A stretch of DNA of 15,453 nt, taken from Pseudomonadota bacterium (GTDB lineage Bacteria > Desulfobacterota > Desulfobulbia > Desulfobulbales > SURF-16). The notes below the pieces were generated by a model. It was given only the letters and a program-made list of their open reading frames with translations, did no database searches and had not been told where the DNA came from. Both the position numbers and the translations under genes were made by a program. The stretch covers positions 1 to 15,453 of the forward strand of contig JAUVQZ010000040.1 of NCBI GenBank assembly GCA_030597865.1, written 5' to 3'. Positions 7,097-14,230 of this stretch are shown piece after piece (within the stretch, counting starts at the first letter, position 1; every line of letters starts with the position of its first letter).

Positions 7097-8200
7097 ATGG
7101 TAATTATCCCCGATTTTCAACAACTGAATGAGCGTATTGCTTCCTGTAGCAAGGACGATGTCAACCAGGCCCTGCAGGCCGAGCATCCGGGCATCCAAGG
7201 TCTTGCCGCTCTCCTGTCACCTGTTGCCTCAGACATGCTGCCGGAACTGGCGCGCCGTTCCGCCGAGATCACGGCCAGGCGTTTTGGCCGTACTATCCAG
7301 CTCTACGCCCCGGTCTATCTTTCCAGTTACTGCAGTAATAAATGCGCTTATTGCGGTTTTTCAGCAGAAAACAAGATAGAGCGCCGGGTGCTGACAATGG
7401 CGGAGGCTGAAAGGGAGATGGATATCCTCCAGGAACGTGGTTTTAACCATGTCCTGCTCGTCTCGGGCGAGGCACCGTCCAAGCTTGGCGTCGATTATCT
7501 TGAAGAGTTGGCCCGGCGGACCAGGGACCGTTTTGCCTCCATCACCATTGAGGTCCAGCCCTTAAGTACAGAGGAGTATACCAGGCTCTTTCAGGCCGGC
7601 ATCACCGGGGTTGCCATTTATCAGGAGACCTACGAACGCCGGGTCTATGATCAGGTCCATCTCAGCGGCAAGAAATGTGATTACGACTTCCGGCTGGAGT
7701 CCCCGGCCCGCGTGGCCCAGGCCGGCATGCGTGAGGTGGGTATCGGCGCCCTCTTAGGTCTTGCTGACTGGCGCTGTGAAGGGCTGGCCCTGGGCCTGCA
7801 TCTGGCCTGGCTCCGCAAGAGTTTCTGGCGCACCGGCCTGACCGTCTCCTTTCCCCGTCTCCGGCCGGCCGAAGGGGATTTTCAGCCCCTGGCAGTTGCC
7901 TCAGAAAAGGACCTGGGCCAACTGCTCTTTGCCCTGCGCATCTATGATCACGATGTCGGTCTGGTGCTCTCCACCCGTGAAGAGGAGCGTTTTCGAAACG
8001 GCATGGTCGGCCTGGGGCCCACCCGTTATTCGGCCGGCAGTTGCACGGCCCCCGGTGGCTATACCCACCCCGACTTTGAAGGGGAGCAATTCTCCGTGGG
8101 AGATCACCGTAGTATGGCTGAGGTCTGCGCCAGTATCCAGGCCAAGGGGCATGATCCGGTTCGCAAGGATTGGGACAGTGCCTTTCAAAAAGGGTTTTAG
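7097..8200 (+). CDS. thiH: 2-iminoacetate synthase (tyrosine lyase) ThiH
   Basis: A 367-residue radical-SAM enzyme that splits tyrosine into p-cresol and dehydroglycine, the latter feeding ThiG. The cluster motif CSNKCAYCGF supplies Cys79, Cys83 and Cys86 for the SAM-binding 4Fe-4S cluster. Other family stretches are QLYAPVYLSSYCSN, LLVSGEAPSKLGVDYL, TIEVQPLSTEEY, the ALLGLADWR segment and the C-terminal GPTRYSAGSCTAPGGY. Because this enzyme is oxygen-sensitive, its use instead of glycine oxidase ThiO fits an anaerobe. The ATG at 7097 has no clear Shine-Dalgarno sequence; its upstream region is the remaining 68 bp after the fold-back element, so translation or transcription of thiH may differ from that of thiFSG. 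Confidence 0.96.
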   Translation: MVIIPDFQQLNERIASCSKDDVNQALQAEHPGIQGLAALLSPVASDMLPELARRSAEITARRFGRTIQLYAPVYLSSYCSNKCAYCGFSAENKIERRVLTMAEAEREMDILQERGFNHVLLVSGEAPSKLGVDYLEELARRTRDRFASITIEVQPLSTEEYTRLFQAGITGVAIYQETYERRVYDQVHLSGKKCDYDFRLESPARVAQAGMREVGIGALLGLADWRCEGLALGLHLAWLRKSFWRTGLTVSFPRLRPAEGDFQPLAVASEKDLGQLLFALRIYDHDVGLVLSTREEERFRNGMVGLGPTRYSAGSCTAPGGYTHPDFEGEQFSVGDHRSMAEVCASIQAKGHDPVRKDWDSAFQKGF

Positions 8201-8421
8201 TGCCTTACTGCAGAAAGACTGCGACTCTGTTCAGTACCTCCCCCCTGAGGGGTATAAAAAACAAGAAAACATTAAACTTGTTTTTAAAGTAATAAGTTGC
8301 AAGTATCTCCAAGGCACTTATCCTCAAAAAATTTAAAGCAATATTCCACTTTAGTGGGTTAAGTTTTGGCCGTTAGATGGTAAGTTTTTCAGGCCTAAAA
8401 TTTCCGAGCTGATATAACGCC

Positions 8422-8450
8422 TTACAAAGAAAGGCATAGGTTGATAAAAT
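8422..8450 (+). promoter_or_regulatory. Candidate extended -10 sigma-70 promoter for the AICAR transformylase gene
   Basis: TTACAA (8422-8427) and TAAAAT (8445-8450) are separated by 17 bases. TAAAAT matches the -10 consensus at five of six positions and is preceded by TGA, giving an extended -10. The -35 matches only three of six. If used, the start point near 8457 leaves a leader of about 150 nt that includes the repeat motif and hairpin before the gene. Confidence 0.35.
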
Positions 8451-8526
8451 AAGCCCCCCTGAAAGGGCTGAAATTATATCTGGCTACCTTGCAAAACTGC
8501 TATTTTCACCGTTCCTTGTCCTCGTA

Positions 8527-8549
8527 CAGGTAAGCGCAGACTCCGAAAT
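8527..8549. repeat. 23-nt motif related to the thiG-thiH fold-back element, inverted copy
   Basis: Read on the minus strand this matches 6907-6929 at 22 of 23 positions (core TCGGAGTCTGCGCTTACCTG). The surrounding sequence does not align with the full fold-back element, so it is either a partial copy or a shared functional site. The two copies are in opposite orientation on either side of thiH. Confidence 0.75.
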
Positions 8550-8606
8550 ATCTAGTTTTTCAAGAGACCCATCTCTACTTAAAAAACTCACCTTGAGAGG
8601 TTCAAT

Positions 8607-9899
8607 ATGTCTAACGATCTAAAGAAAATGTACACCAATATCCTTGGTGATTCCTTCCCCATGACCATGACCATCTCCTTTGGCAGCCAGATGCTGATCT
8701 ATAAGAAGAGAACCTGGAATATCACCATGGATGATGGCAGCCAGGAGGAGCGCGGTATCCGCTATGGCGAAAACCCGGACCAGGAGGCCGCCCTCTATGA
8801 GCTTATTAACGGCAACCTGACCCTGGGCGACTGCACCTTTATTGAGCCTGGAAACGGTCTGGTCAGTGGAATCTCCGTGGAGGACATGCTCCAGGTGGGT
8901 AAGCATCCCGGTAAGATTAATCTCACCGATATTGATAATGGTCTGAATATCATTAAGTATATGGTGGATCAGCCCGCCGCTGTCATCCTCAAGCATAATA
9001 ATCCCTGTGGTTGTGCCGTGGGCGATTCTATGGCCGACGCCTATAATAAGGCCAACCGCTGCGATCGCATCGCCGCCTTTGGTGGTGCGGTTATCATGAG
9101 CAAGGCCGTTGATAAGGCCACGGCAGAGCTGATGAGCCAGAATTATCTTGAGGTGGTCTGCGCCCCTGAGTTTGAGGAGGGTACCCTGGAGATCCTGGCC
9201 AAGAGAAAGAACCTGCGCGTCATCAAGATGGCCCGCATTGACCGGTTGGCCGAATTTGAAAAACATCGCTTTGTTGACTTTAAGAGCCTCATTGACGGCG
9301 GCCTCATTGCCCAGCAGTCTGCGGTGAACTCCATCCGCACCGTTGCTGATATGAAGGATGCGGCCACCACCTCCAAGGGCGTGGAATACCGTTGCGAGCG
9401 TCAGCCCACCGAGCAGGAGATTGATGATATGCTCTTTGGCTGGGCCGTGGAGCATGGCGTGACCTCAAACTCGGTAATCTACGTGAAAAACGGGGTCACC
9501 GTTGGAATCGGTACCGGTGAGCAGGATCGGGTGGGCGTGGCCGAGATTGCCGTCCATAAGGCCTATATCAAGTATGCCGATATCCTCTGCTTTGATAAGT
9601 TCGGCATCCCCTATGCTGATCTGGCCCTTGAGATTGAGCAGGGTAAGCGCGACAAGGCGGACCAGGAGGCCATTGATGCCCAGACCCAGGAAGATCGGGC
9701 CGGGCTGCCAGGCTCCTGTATGATTTCAGACGCCTTCTTCCCCTACCGGGACGGGGCTGATGTCGGTATCCGCCAGGGCGTGACCTCCATCCTCCAGGCC
9801 GGTGGTTCCATGCGTGATTTTGAGACCATCCAGGCCTGTAATGAGGCCGATCCCCAGGTGGCCATGAAGTTCACCGGCCAGCGCTCCTTTAAACATTAA
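8607..9899 (+). CDS. purH: Stand-alone AICAR formyltransferase (PurH C-terminal activity only)
   Basis: A 430-residue enzyme that transfers a formyl group from 10-formyl-tetrahydrofolate to AICAR, the penultimate step of IMP synthesis. Family motifs are RYGENP (52-57), the catalytic KHNNPCG (129-135, His130), AAFGGAVI (157-163), and the C-terminal DAFFPYRDGADVGIRQGV and FTGQRSFKH. The N-terminal IMP cyclohydrolase domain of ordinary bifunctional PurH is missing; instead residues 1-50 form a short lead-in typical of the deltaproteobacterial single-domain form. A separate cyclohydrolase must be encoded elsewhere. GAGAGG lies six bases before ATG 8607, supporting the start. A strong terminator follows 38 bases after the stop, so the gene is probably monocistronic or the last gene of its transcript. 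Confidence 0.93.
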   Translation: MSNDLKKMYTNILGDSFPMTMTISFGSQMLIYKKRTWNITMDDGSQEERGIRYGENPDQEAALYELINGNLTLGDCTFIEPGNGLVSGISVEDMLQVGKHPGKINLTDIDNGLNIIKYMVDQPAAVILKHNNPCGCAVGDSMADAYNKANRCDRIAAFGGAVIMSKAVDKATAELMSQNYLEVVCAPEFEEGTLEILAKRKNLRVIKMARIDRLAEFEKHRFVDFKSLIDGGLIAQQSAVNSIRTVADMKDAATTSKGVEYRCERQPTEQEIDDMLFGWAVEHGVTSNSVIYVKNGVTVGIGTGEQDRVGVAEIAVHKAYIKYADILCFDKFGIPYADLALEIEQGKRDKADQEAIDAQTQEDRAGLPGSCMISDAFFPYRDGADVGIRQGVTSILQAGGSMRDFETIQACNEADPQVAMKFTGQRSFKH

Positions 9900-9936
9900 A
9901 ATATGGCCCTTAATGGGCTTTGATACTGGAGTTCAT

Positions 9937-9977
9937 AACCCCGTAGGAGTAGACTTACTCCCACGGGGTTTTCTTTT
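9937..9977 (+). terminator. Rho-independent terminator after the AICAR transformylase gene
   Basis: AACCCCGT (9937-9944) pairs with ACGGGGTT (9963-9970) and an inner GGAGT (9946-9950) pairs with ACTCC (9957-9961), leaving a 6-base loop and one mismatch. The T-rich tract TTTTCTTTTTT follows directly. The ribosome-binding site of the next gene starts at 9982, only a few bases beyond. Confidence 0.93.
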
Positions 9978-9993
9978 TTCAGGGGAGGAGTCC

Positions 9994-10548
9994 ATGAAGA
10001 CAGCGCTTATTTTACTGGCCACAGGGTTTGAGGAGACAGAGGCGGTGACCATTATTGATGTCCTGCGCCGCGGTAATGTGGAGGTCATCTCGGCAAGTAT
10101 TGGCGGGCGTCTGGTGCATGGTGCCCACGCCATTGAGGTCATGGCTGACACGGTTCTTGACGATGTCAGGGAGAGGCTGTTTGATGCGGTAATCCTGCCC
10201 GGCGGCATGGGCGGCACCGAGAATCTGCTGGCCTCAGGGGATGTCCGGGCCCTGTTGAAAAAACATGCGGACCAGGGGAGCATTGTCAGCGCCATCTGCG
10301 CCGCGCCCCTGGTTCTTGAAAAGGCGGGGCTGCTGGCCGGCAGGACGGCCACCATTTATCCCGGCCTGGAGGATAAGCTCCTTACCCTTGCCCGGCTCAG
10401 CGCTGACATGGTGGTTGGGGACGGCAATATTATCACCAGTCGAGGGCCTGGCACGGCCATGGAATTTGCCCTGCACCTGCTGGAGAGACTGGCGGGCAAG
10501 GGCATGGCTGACCAGGTGGCTGAAGGTCTTTTATATCAGCACAACTAA
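9994..10548 (+). CDS. DJ-1/PfpI family protein (YajL/ThiJ type)
   Basis: A 184-residue DJ-1 superfamily protein. It has the nucleophile-elbow cysteine Cys102 in SAICAAP, the partner acid Glu16 in GFEETEAV, the DAVILPGGMGGTENL strand-loop and the C-terminal SRGPGTAMEFAL helix. These match the YajL/DJ-1 subgroup rather than PfpI proteases. Proposed roles of the subgroup are methylglyoxal/glyoxal detoxification, protein or nucleotide deglycation and oxidative-stress protection; which applies here cannot be told. Its old name, ThiJ, does not imply a role in thiamine synthesis, despite the nearby thi genes. ATG 9994 is chosen because GGGGAGGAG precedes it by three bases; the frame continues upstream to 9913 but that would translate the terminator hairpin. 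Confidence 0.9.
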   Translation: MKTALILLATGFEETEAVTIIDVLRRGNVEVISASIGGRLVHGAHAIEVMADTVLDDVRERLFDAVILPGGMGGTENLLASGDVRALLKKHADQGSIVSAICAAPLVLEKAGLLAGRTATIYPGLEDKLLTLARLSADMVVGDGNIITSRGPGTAMEFALHLLERLAGKGMADQVAEGLLYQHN

Positions 10549-10581
10549 GGTCTGCGGCGATGTTTGCCACGGGAGGGGCCC

Positions 10582-11331
10582 ATGAGCTCGGTTAAAATTT
10601 TATTGGCGGCCATGTGGATCCTCTTGGATGGGGCAGCAGTTGGCGCCTCGCCTGTTGATGATATTGTCAAAAGGGTGGAGGATAACCTTAATGGTGAGAC
10701 CGCCTATATGCAATTTACCATGGTGGTGCAGACCAAACGCAGCAAGCGGACCATGAGGATGGACAGCTGGTCCATTGGCCAGGATAAAAGCTTCATCAGG
10801 ATCACCTATCCCGGTAAGGACAGCGGTATCACCTTTCTTAAGGTGGATAAGGCCATGTGGCAGTATGTGCCGCGCATCGAAAAGACCATCAAAATCCCGG
10901 CCTCCATGATGCTGCAGAGCTGGATGGGCAGTGATTTCTCCAATGACGACCTGGTGCGGGAAAGCTCCCTCTCCGAGGATTATGACGCCACCCTGGTTGG
11001 TGAGGATGGGGCCGAATATCTCCTTGATCTCCAGGCCCGGGAGGATGCGCCGGTGGTCTGGGGCCGGATCCGGATGCATATCTCAAAAAAGTATCTTCTG
11101 CCCACCAGGGTGAGCTATTATGATGAGGAGGGCATGCTTGTCAGGGTCCTCGACTACTTGGAAATCAAGGGTTTTGGTAAGCGCTTCTATCCCAGCCGTT
11201 GGCTCATGCGGCCCCAGGCCCCGGAAAAGGCAGGCCATCAGACGGAGATCATCATTGACCACGCCGTCTTTGACGGGGAGATTGATGGGGCCTATTTCAG
11301 CAAGCGGGCCCTGAAACGCTTTTCCCGCTAG
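10582..11331 (+). CDS. Periplasmic LolA-like protein (outer-membrane lipoprotein-sorting family)
   Basis: A 249-residue protein with a predicted Sec signal peptide (1-22, cleavage after GAAVGA) and no lipobox cysteine, hence a soluble periplasmic protein. The body has the alternating strand pattern and hallmark segments of the LolA-like COG2834 group: FTMVVQTKRSKRTMRMDSW (46-63), the aromatic FLKVDKAMWQYVPRI stretch (85-99), and GSDFSNDDL (117-125). In this fold a half-closed barrel holds lipid acyl chains, as LolA does for lipoproteins. It differs from housekeeping LolA by the SDFSNDD segment and by its fixed company with FtsX-type permeases and an ATPase, suggesting it is a dedicated carrier for that transporter. 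GGGAGGGG precedes ATG 10582 closely; the in-frame TTG at 10564 would add residues before the signal peptide and is less likely. Confidence 0.88.
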   Translation: MSSVKILLAAMWILLDGAAVGASPVDDIVKRVEDNLNGETAYMQFTMVVQTKRSKRTMRMDSWSIGQDKSFIRITYPGKDSGITFLKVDKAMWQYVPRIEKTIKIPASMMLQSWMGSDFSNDDLVRESSLSEDYDATLVGEDGAEYLLDLQAREDAPVVWGRIRMHISKKYLLPTRVSYYDEEGMLVRVLDYLEIKGFGKRFYPSRWLMRPQAPEKAGHQTEIIIDHAVFDGEIDGAYFSKRALKRFSR

Positions 11332-11380
11332 ACATTGAAGGTCAAAGGGCGAGTGACCCGCCGACAAATTGTTGTTTTTT

Positions 11381-11442
11381 CACCACAGAGGCACAAAGAA
11401 AGCTTTTTTGAAAAATCTCTGTGTCTTTGTGCCTCTGTGGTG
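11381..11442. repeat. Inverted repeat with 19-bp perfect arms (CACCACAGAGGCACAAAGA type)
   Basis: CACCACAGAGGCACAAAGA (11381-11399) is perfectly inverted at 11424-11442, with a 24-base spacer. It resembles a family of CACCACAGAGGCAC repeats I recall from many bacterial genomes, unverified here. It lies between the LolA-like gene and the first permease gene, 30 bases before the permease start. Confidence 0.92.
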
Positions 11443-11471
11443 TGCTGATCAATTTTTGTAGGAACCCTGCC

Positions 11472-12695
11472 ATGATGTTTGTCAGATTTGCCATGAAAAA
11501 CATCCGGGCCCACCGGAACCGCAGTCTGGTGACCATCCTGCTCACCACCCTGACCACGGCCATGCTGATTTTTGCCACCGCCTTCATGGATGGCTCCCAT
11601 GACAAGATGCTTGAAAATGCCGTGGAGATCTATCCCGGCTATGTCCAGGTGACCCATAGGGATTTCCGGGACAAGCCCAGCCTTGATAACCTCATCTTTG
11701 ACGCTGGATCAATAAGGGATGTTTTATCCACAAGTCCTGGGGTGGCCGCCTTTGCCGCCCGTTTTGAGACCTTTGTCCTCTTTGCCGGTGCGGACAAGGC
11801 CGTGGGCGGTATGCTCACCGGCATTGAACCGGACCAGGAAAAAAAGCTGTCCAGGTTGGCCTCCTCCCTGGTGAGCGGCGCCTATCTCGATGATCAGGAC
11901 GACAACCAGCTCTATATGGGCTATGAGCTGGCCCGCCGTCTCAGGGTTGAGGTGGGGGATCAGCTCTCCTTTGTGGGCACGGGCGCTGATTATTCCTTTG
12001 CCGCTGATACTCTCCTGGTTAAGGGGATCTTCAAGACCGGCCTCTTTGACTTTGACGCCTCAGCCGCCTTTGTCAGTAAGGAATATTTTGATGGGGTGAT
12101 GGCCGCCAACAACTACGCCAGCCATTTTATTGTTCTGCCCCGCAATCCCCCTGCTGCTGATCTCCTGGCCGCCAGTCTTAACGAGCGTCTCATGGGCGAG
12201 TATCTGGCCGAGAGCTGGCGCACCACCATGGCGGGCCTGGTCCAGGCCATGCTGGTGGATTCCATCTTTGGCTACCTGACCCTGGCCGTCATCTTCATTG
12301 TCATCTTCTTTGTCATCCTTATCTATACCTGGCTCACCGTCTTTGCCCGGATGCGGGAGGTCGGGGTGTTGCGGGCGTTAGGCACCATGCCTGGTCAGAT
12401 CCTGCAGATGCTTGTCTCCGAAAGCGCCCTGCTGGCCTTGGGCAGTTTTGTTTTAGGGGGAATTATTGGCGGATCCCTCGCCTATTATTTTAACCTCCAT
12501 CCCATCTATTTCTCCTTTTCCGAGGAGCAGTTTAAGCAGTATGGCCTGGCTGCTGCGGCCATGCCCACCGCCTTTGAACCCCTGGTTATTTTGCGCGACA
12601 TGGTGGTGATGTTTGTTCTCTCTGTGGGCTCCACCCTCTACCCCATTGTCAAGGCCAATGGCGTCAGGCCCATCGAGGCAATCCACCATGTTTGA
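11472..12695 (+). CDS. FtsX/MacB-type ABC transporter permease 1
   Basis: A 407-residue inner-membrane permease of the LolC/LolE-MacB type. One membrane segment (about 19-39) is followed by a large periplasmic domain (about 40-265, MacB_PCD type) and three further segments (268-291, 319-340, 377-393). The ARMREVGVLRALGT stretch (292-305) and terminal RPIEAIHHV are typical of FtsX-domain permeases. It should pair with the second permease and the downstream ATPase. The start ATG at 11472 (an ATG-ATG pair) follows TAGGAA by about nine bases; the frame extends to 11421 but that would translate an arm of the inverted repeat. Its last codons overlap an in-frame ATG (12688) of the next reading frame. 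Confidence 0.92.
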   Translation: MMFVRFAMKNIRAHRNRSLVTILLTTLTTAMLIFATAFMDGSHDKMLENAVEIYPGYVQVTHRDFRDKPSLDNLIFDAGSIRDVLSTSPGVAAFAARFETFVLFAGADKAVGGMLTGIEPDQEKKLSRLASSLVSGAYLDDQDDNQLYMGYELARRLRVEVGDQLSFVGTGADYSFAADTLLVKGIFKTGLFDFDASAAFVSKEYFDGVMAANNYASHFIVLPRNPPAADLLAASLNERLMGEYLAESWRTTMAGLVQAMLVDSIFGYLTLAVIFIVIFFVILIYTWLTVFARMREVGVLRALGTMPGQILQMLVSESALLALGSFVLGGIIGGSLAYYFNLHPIYFSFSEEQFKQYGLAAAAMPTAFEPLVILRDMVVMFVLSVGSTLYPIVKANGVRPIEAIHHV

Positions 12696-12792
12696 TGGAC
12701 TCTTAAAAAAGCGGCACGGCCACCGGTACAGAGGTTGTCTTGCTTATGTAGCGGTGACGAATTTTGTTGGCAGAGATTTTTTGGGGAACACC

Positions 12793-14016
12793 ATGTTTAG
12801 GGTGCTCATGCGCATAGCCCTTGCCTCCCTGGGCCGGCGTCTGTGCCGTTCCATGCTGGTTATTACCATGATTGCCATGAGTCTCTGGGGTCTGATCTTT
12901 ATGCAGGGCCTCTATGACGGCATGACCGAGCAGATCATTGATAATGCCATCCGCAGCGACAGCGGCGATATATCGATCTTTGCCCGGGATTACCGTCTTG
13001 ATCCCGGCCTGGAACGGTTGCTAACCCGGGCGGACGAGGTGAGCCGGTTTTTGACTGAAGACAGCCGGGTCAGGAGCCATGTCAGCCGTCTGCGCCAGGA
13101 AGGGCTCATTGCCACGGCCCATTATTCCAGAAACGCCGCCATCTATGGCGTGGATCTTGATGCCGAAGACCGCCACGGCCGGCTGGCCGCCTATCTTCAT
13201 GAAGGAGAGTATGGTTTTGGCAAAAAGGGGCGCGGCGCCCTGCTGGGCTCCCGGCTGGCTGCCAAGATGAGGGTGGAGGTGGGCAAGAAGATCATCCTTT
13301 CAGCCCAGAACAGTGAAAATGATGTCTCTGCCCTTGCCTTGCGGGTCACCGGTATCCTCAAGACCAATAATATGGGCCTGGACGAGACCGCGGTTTTTAT
13401 CAGTACAGATAAGGCCCGGGAACTGCTCATGGTATCCGAGGGAACGAGCCAGATAAGCATCCTGGTTGCCGACAAGGAAGATATACCGGCGGTGCAAAAG
13501 GGTCTGGCCGCCCAGTTTCCCGAGCTTGATGTGCTCAGTTGGGATGCGCTCTATCCCGTCCTTTTTCAGGGCCGGGAGATGATGGAGGTCTTTAACCTCA
13601 TCACCAGCCTTCTTGTCTTTTGCGTGGCCGGCCTTGGTATCTTCGGGGTCATGCTGGTCTCGGTCTTGGAGAGGCTCCGGGAGTTTGGCATCATGCTGGC
13701 CATTGGCACCAGCTTTAAGGAGATCCGCGCCATGGTCTTCATCGAGTCGTTCATCTTGGGGTTGAGCGGCTTTGGCAGCGGCGCCCTCTTAGGCGGCCTG
13801 ACCCTGCTCTATTTTAAGAAGTATGGGCTGGACCTCTCCATGTTCAGTGCCGGTCTTGACGCCTTTGGCATGGACGCCATCACCTATGCCCTGATCAGGC
13901 CCGGCTATTTTCTCACTGCCCTTGCCGCGGTGACAGGAGCCACCCTGATCAGTGTCCTGCTGCCGCTGCGCATACTGAAGAAGGCCCGGCCCATGGAGGC
14001 CATTAACAAGATTTAA
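12793..14016 (+). CDS. FtsX/MacB-type ABC transporter permease 2
   Basis: A second permease with the same architecture: first membrane segment about 20-40 after a short basic cytoplasmic tail (MFRVLMRIALASLGRRLCR), periplasmic domain about 41-262, then segments at about 266-290, 316-340 and 371-391. ERLREFGIMLAIGTSFKEI (293-311) and terminal RPMEAINKI mark the FtsX domain. From ATG 12793 the protein is 407 residues, the same as permease 1, and GGGGA precedes by five bases. The frame also reaches ATG 12688, which overlaps the stop of permease 1 (ATGTTTGA); that longer form would carry 35 extra hydrophilic residues and allow translational coupling, so it remains a real alternative. Sequence identity with permease 1 is low, suggesting a LolC/LolE-like heterodimer. 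Confidence 0.91.
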   Translation: MFRVLMRIALASLGRRLCRSMLVITMIAMSLWGLIFMQGLYDGMTEQIIDNAIRSDSGDISIFARDYRLDPGLERLLTRADEVSRFLTEDSRVRSHVSRLRQEGLIATAHYSRNAAIYGVDLDAEDRHGRLAAYLHEGEYGFGKKGRGALLGSRLAAKMRVEVGKKIILSAQNSENDVSALALRVTGILKTNNMGLDETAVFISTDKARELLMVSEGTSQISILVADKEDIPAVQKGLAAQFPELDVLSWDALYPVLFQGREMMEVFNLITSLLVFCVAGLGIFGVMLVSVLERLREFGIMLAIGTSFKEIRAMVFIESFILGLSGFGSGALLGGLTLLYFKKYGLDLSMFSAGLDAFGMDAITYALIRPGYFLTALAAVTGATLISVLLPLRILKKARPMEAINKI

Positions 14017-14022
14017 GGATTA

Positions 14023-14079
14023 TTTAGCCACTGAATCCTCAGAATACAAAAGATATATTCCGTGGCTTCCGTGGCTAAA
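14023..14079. repeat. Imperfect inverted repeat (TTTAGCCAC...GTGGCTAAA) between permease 2 and the ATPase gene
   Basis: TTTAGCCAC (14023-14031) is perfectly inverted at 14071-14079; the next 16 bases inward match at about 11 positions, giving arms of about 25 bp. The words CCGTGGCTTCCGTGGCTAA resemble another dispersed repeat I recall from diverse genomes, unverified. It starts six bases after the permease 2 stop codon and lacks a T-tract on the plus strand. Confidence 0.8.
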
Positions 14080-14230
14080 AAAACGTCAAATCACATCTCC
14101 TCTCCCAAGATTGGCAGGTAAGCAATCACATGGCGGCGTCCCTGAAACGCTTACAGGTATGGGGGTGTATCAAGTCGGGTGTGGTTAATTGATCGCTATC
14201 GGTTAGAGTTGAAAAACTAGGAAGGTAAGA
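14080..14230. other. Remaining intergenic sequence before the ATPase gene
   Basis: This 151-bp stretch carries GTAAGC (14118-14123) inverted as GCTTAC (14149-14154), with CAGGTA as a direct repeat at 14115-14120 and 14154-14159. CAGGTAAGC also begins the motif at 8527, so these may be remnants of related elements. No gene and no convincing promoter are visible. The ATPase ribosome-binding site AGGAAGG lies at the right end. Confidence 0.4.

Larger units (their letters stand above)
8201..8606. other. AT-rich intergenic region / leader before the AICAR transformylase gene
   Basis: This 406-bp gap is visibly richer in A and T than its neighbours and contains no gene I can support. It holds a 9-bp stem AAAAACAAG (8257-8265)/CTTGTTTTT (8277-8285); small stems GCCTT/AAGGC (8419-8435) and AGCCC/GGGCT (8452-8469); a promoter candidate at 8422-8450; the repeat motif at 8527-8549; and a hairpin with AGTTTTT (8554-8560) pairing AAAAACT (8582-8588) around an inner AGAGA-CCCA-TCTCT (8563-8576). 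No purine or ZTP riboswitch consensus was recognised. The stems after thiH lack a GC-rich stem plus T-run, so a thi terminator is not evident. Confidence 0.45.

Noticed and set aside
8236..8285. Terminator after thiH
   Set aside because: The stems are either very short (CCCC/GGGG) without T-residues or made of A and T only; no GC-rich stem plus T-run is present.
8619..9455. 278-codon open frame antisense to the AICAR transformylase gene
   Set aside because: The sense strand encodes a clear conserved enzyme; the antisense frame is a codon-bias shadow without family resemblance or a usable start site.
9994..10548. Reading the DJ-1 gene as a thiamine gene (thiJ) because thi genes are near
   Set aside because: ThiJ is a historical name; the sequence fits the DJ-1/YajL group, and a terminator separates it from the genes upstream.
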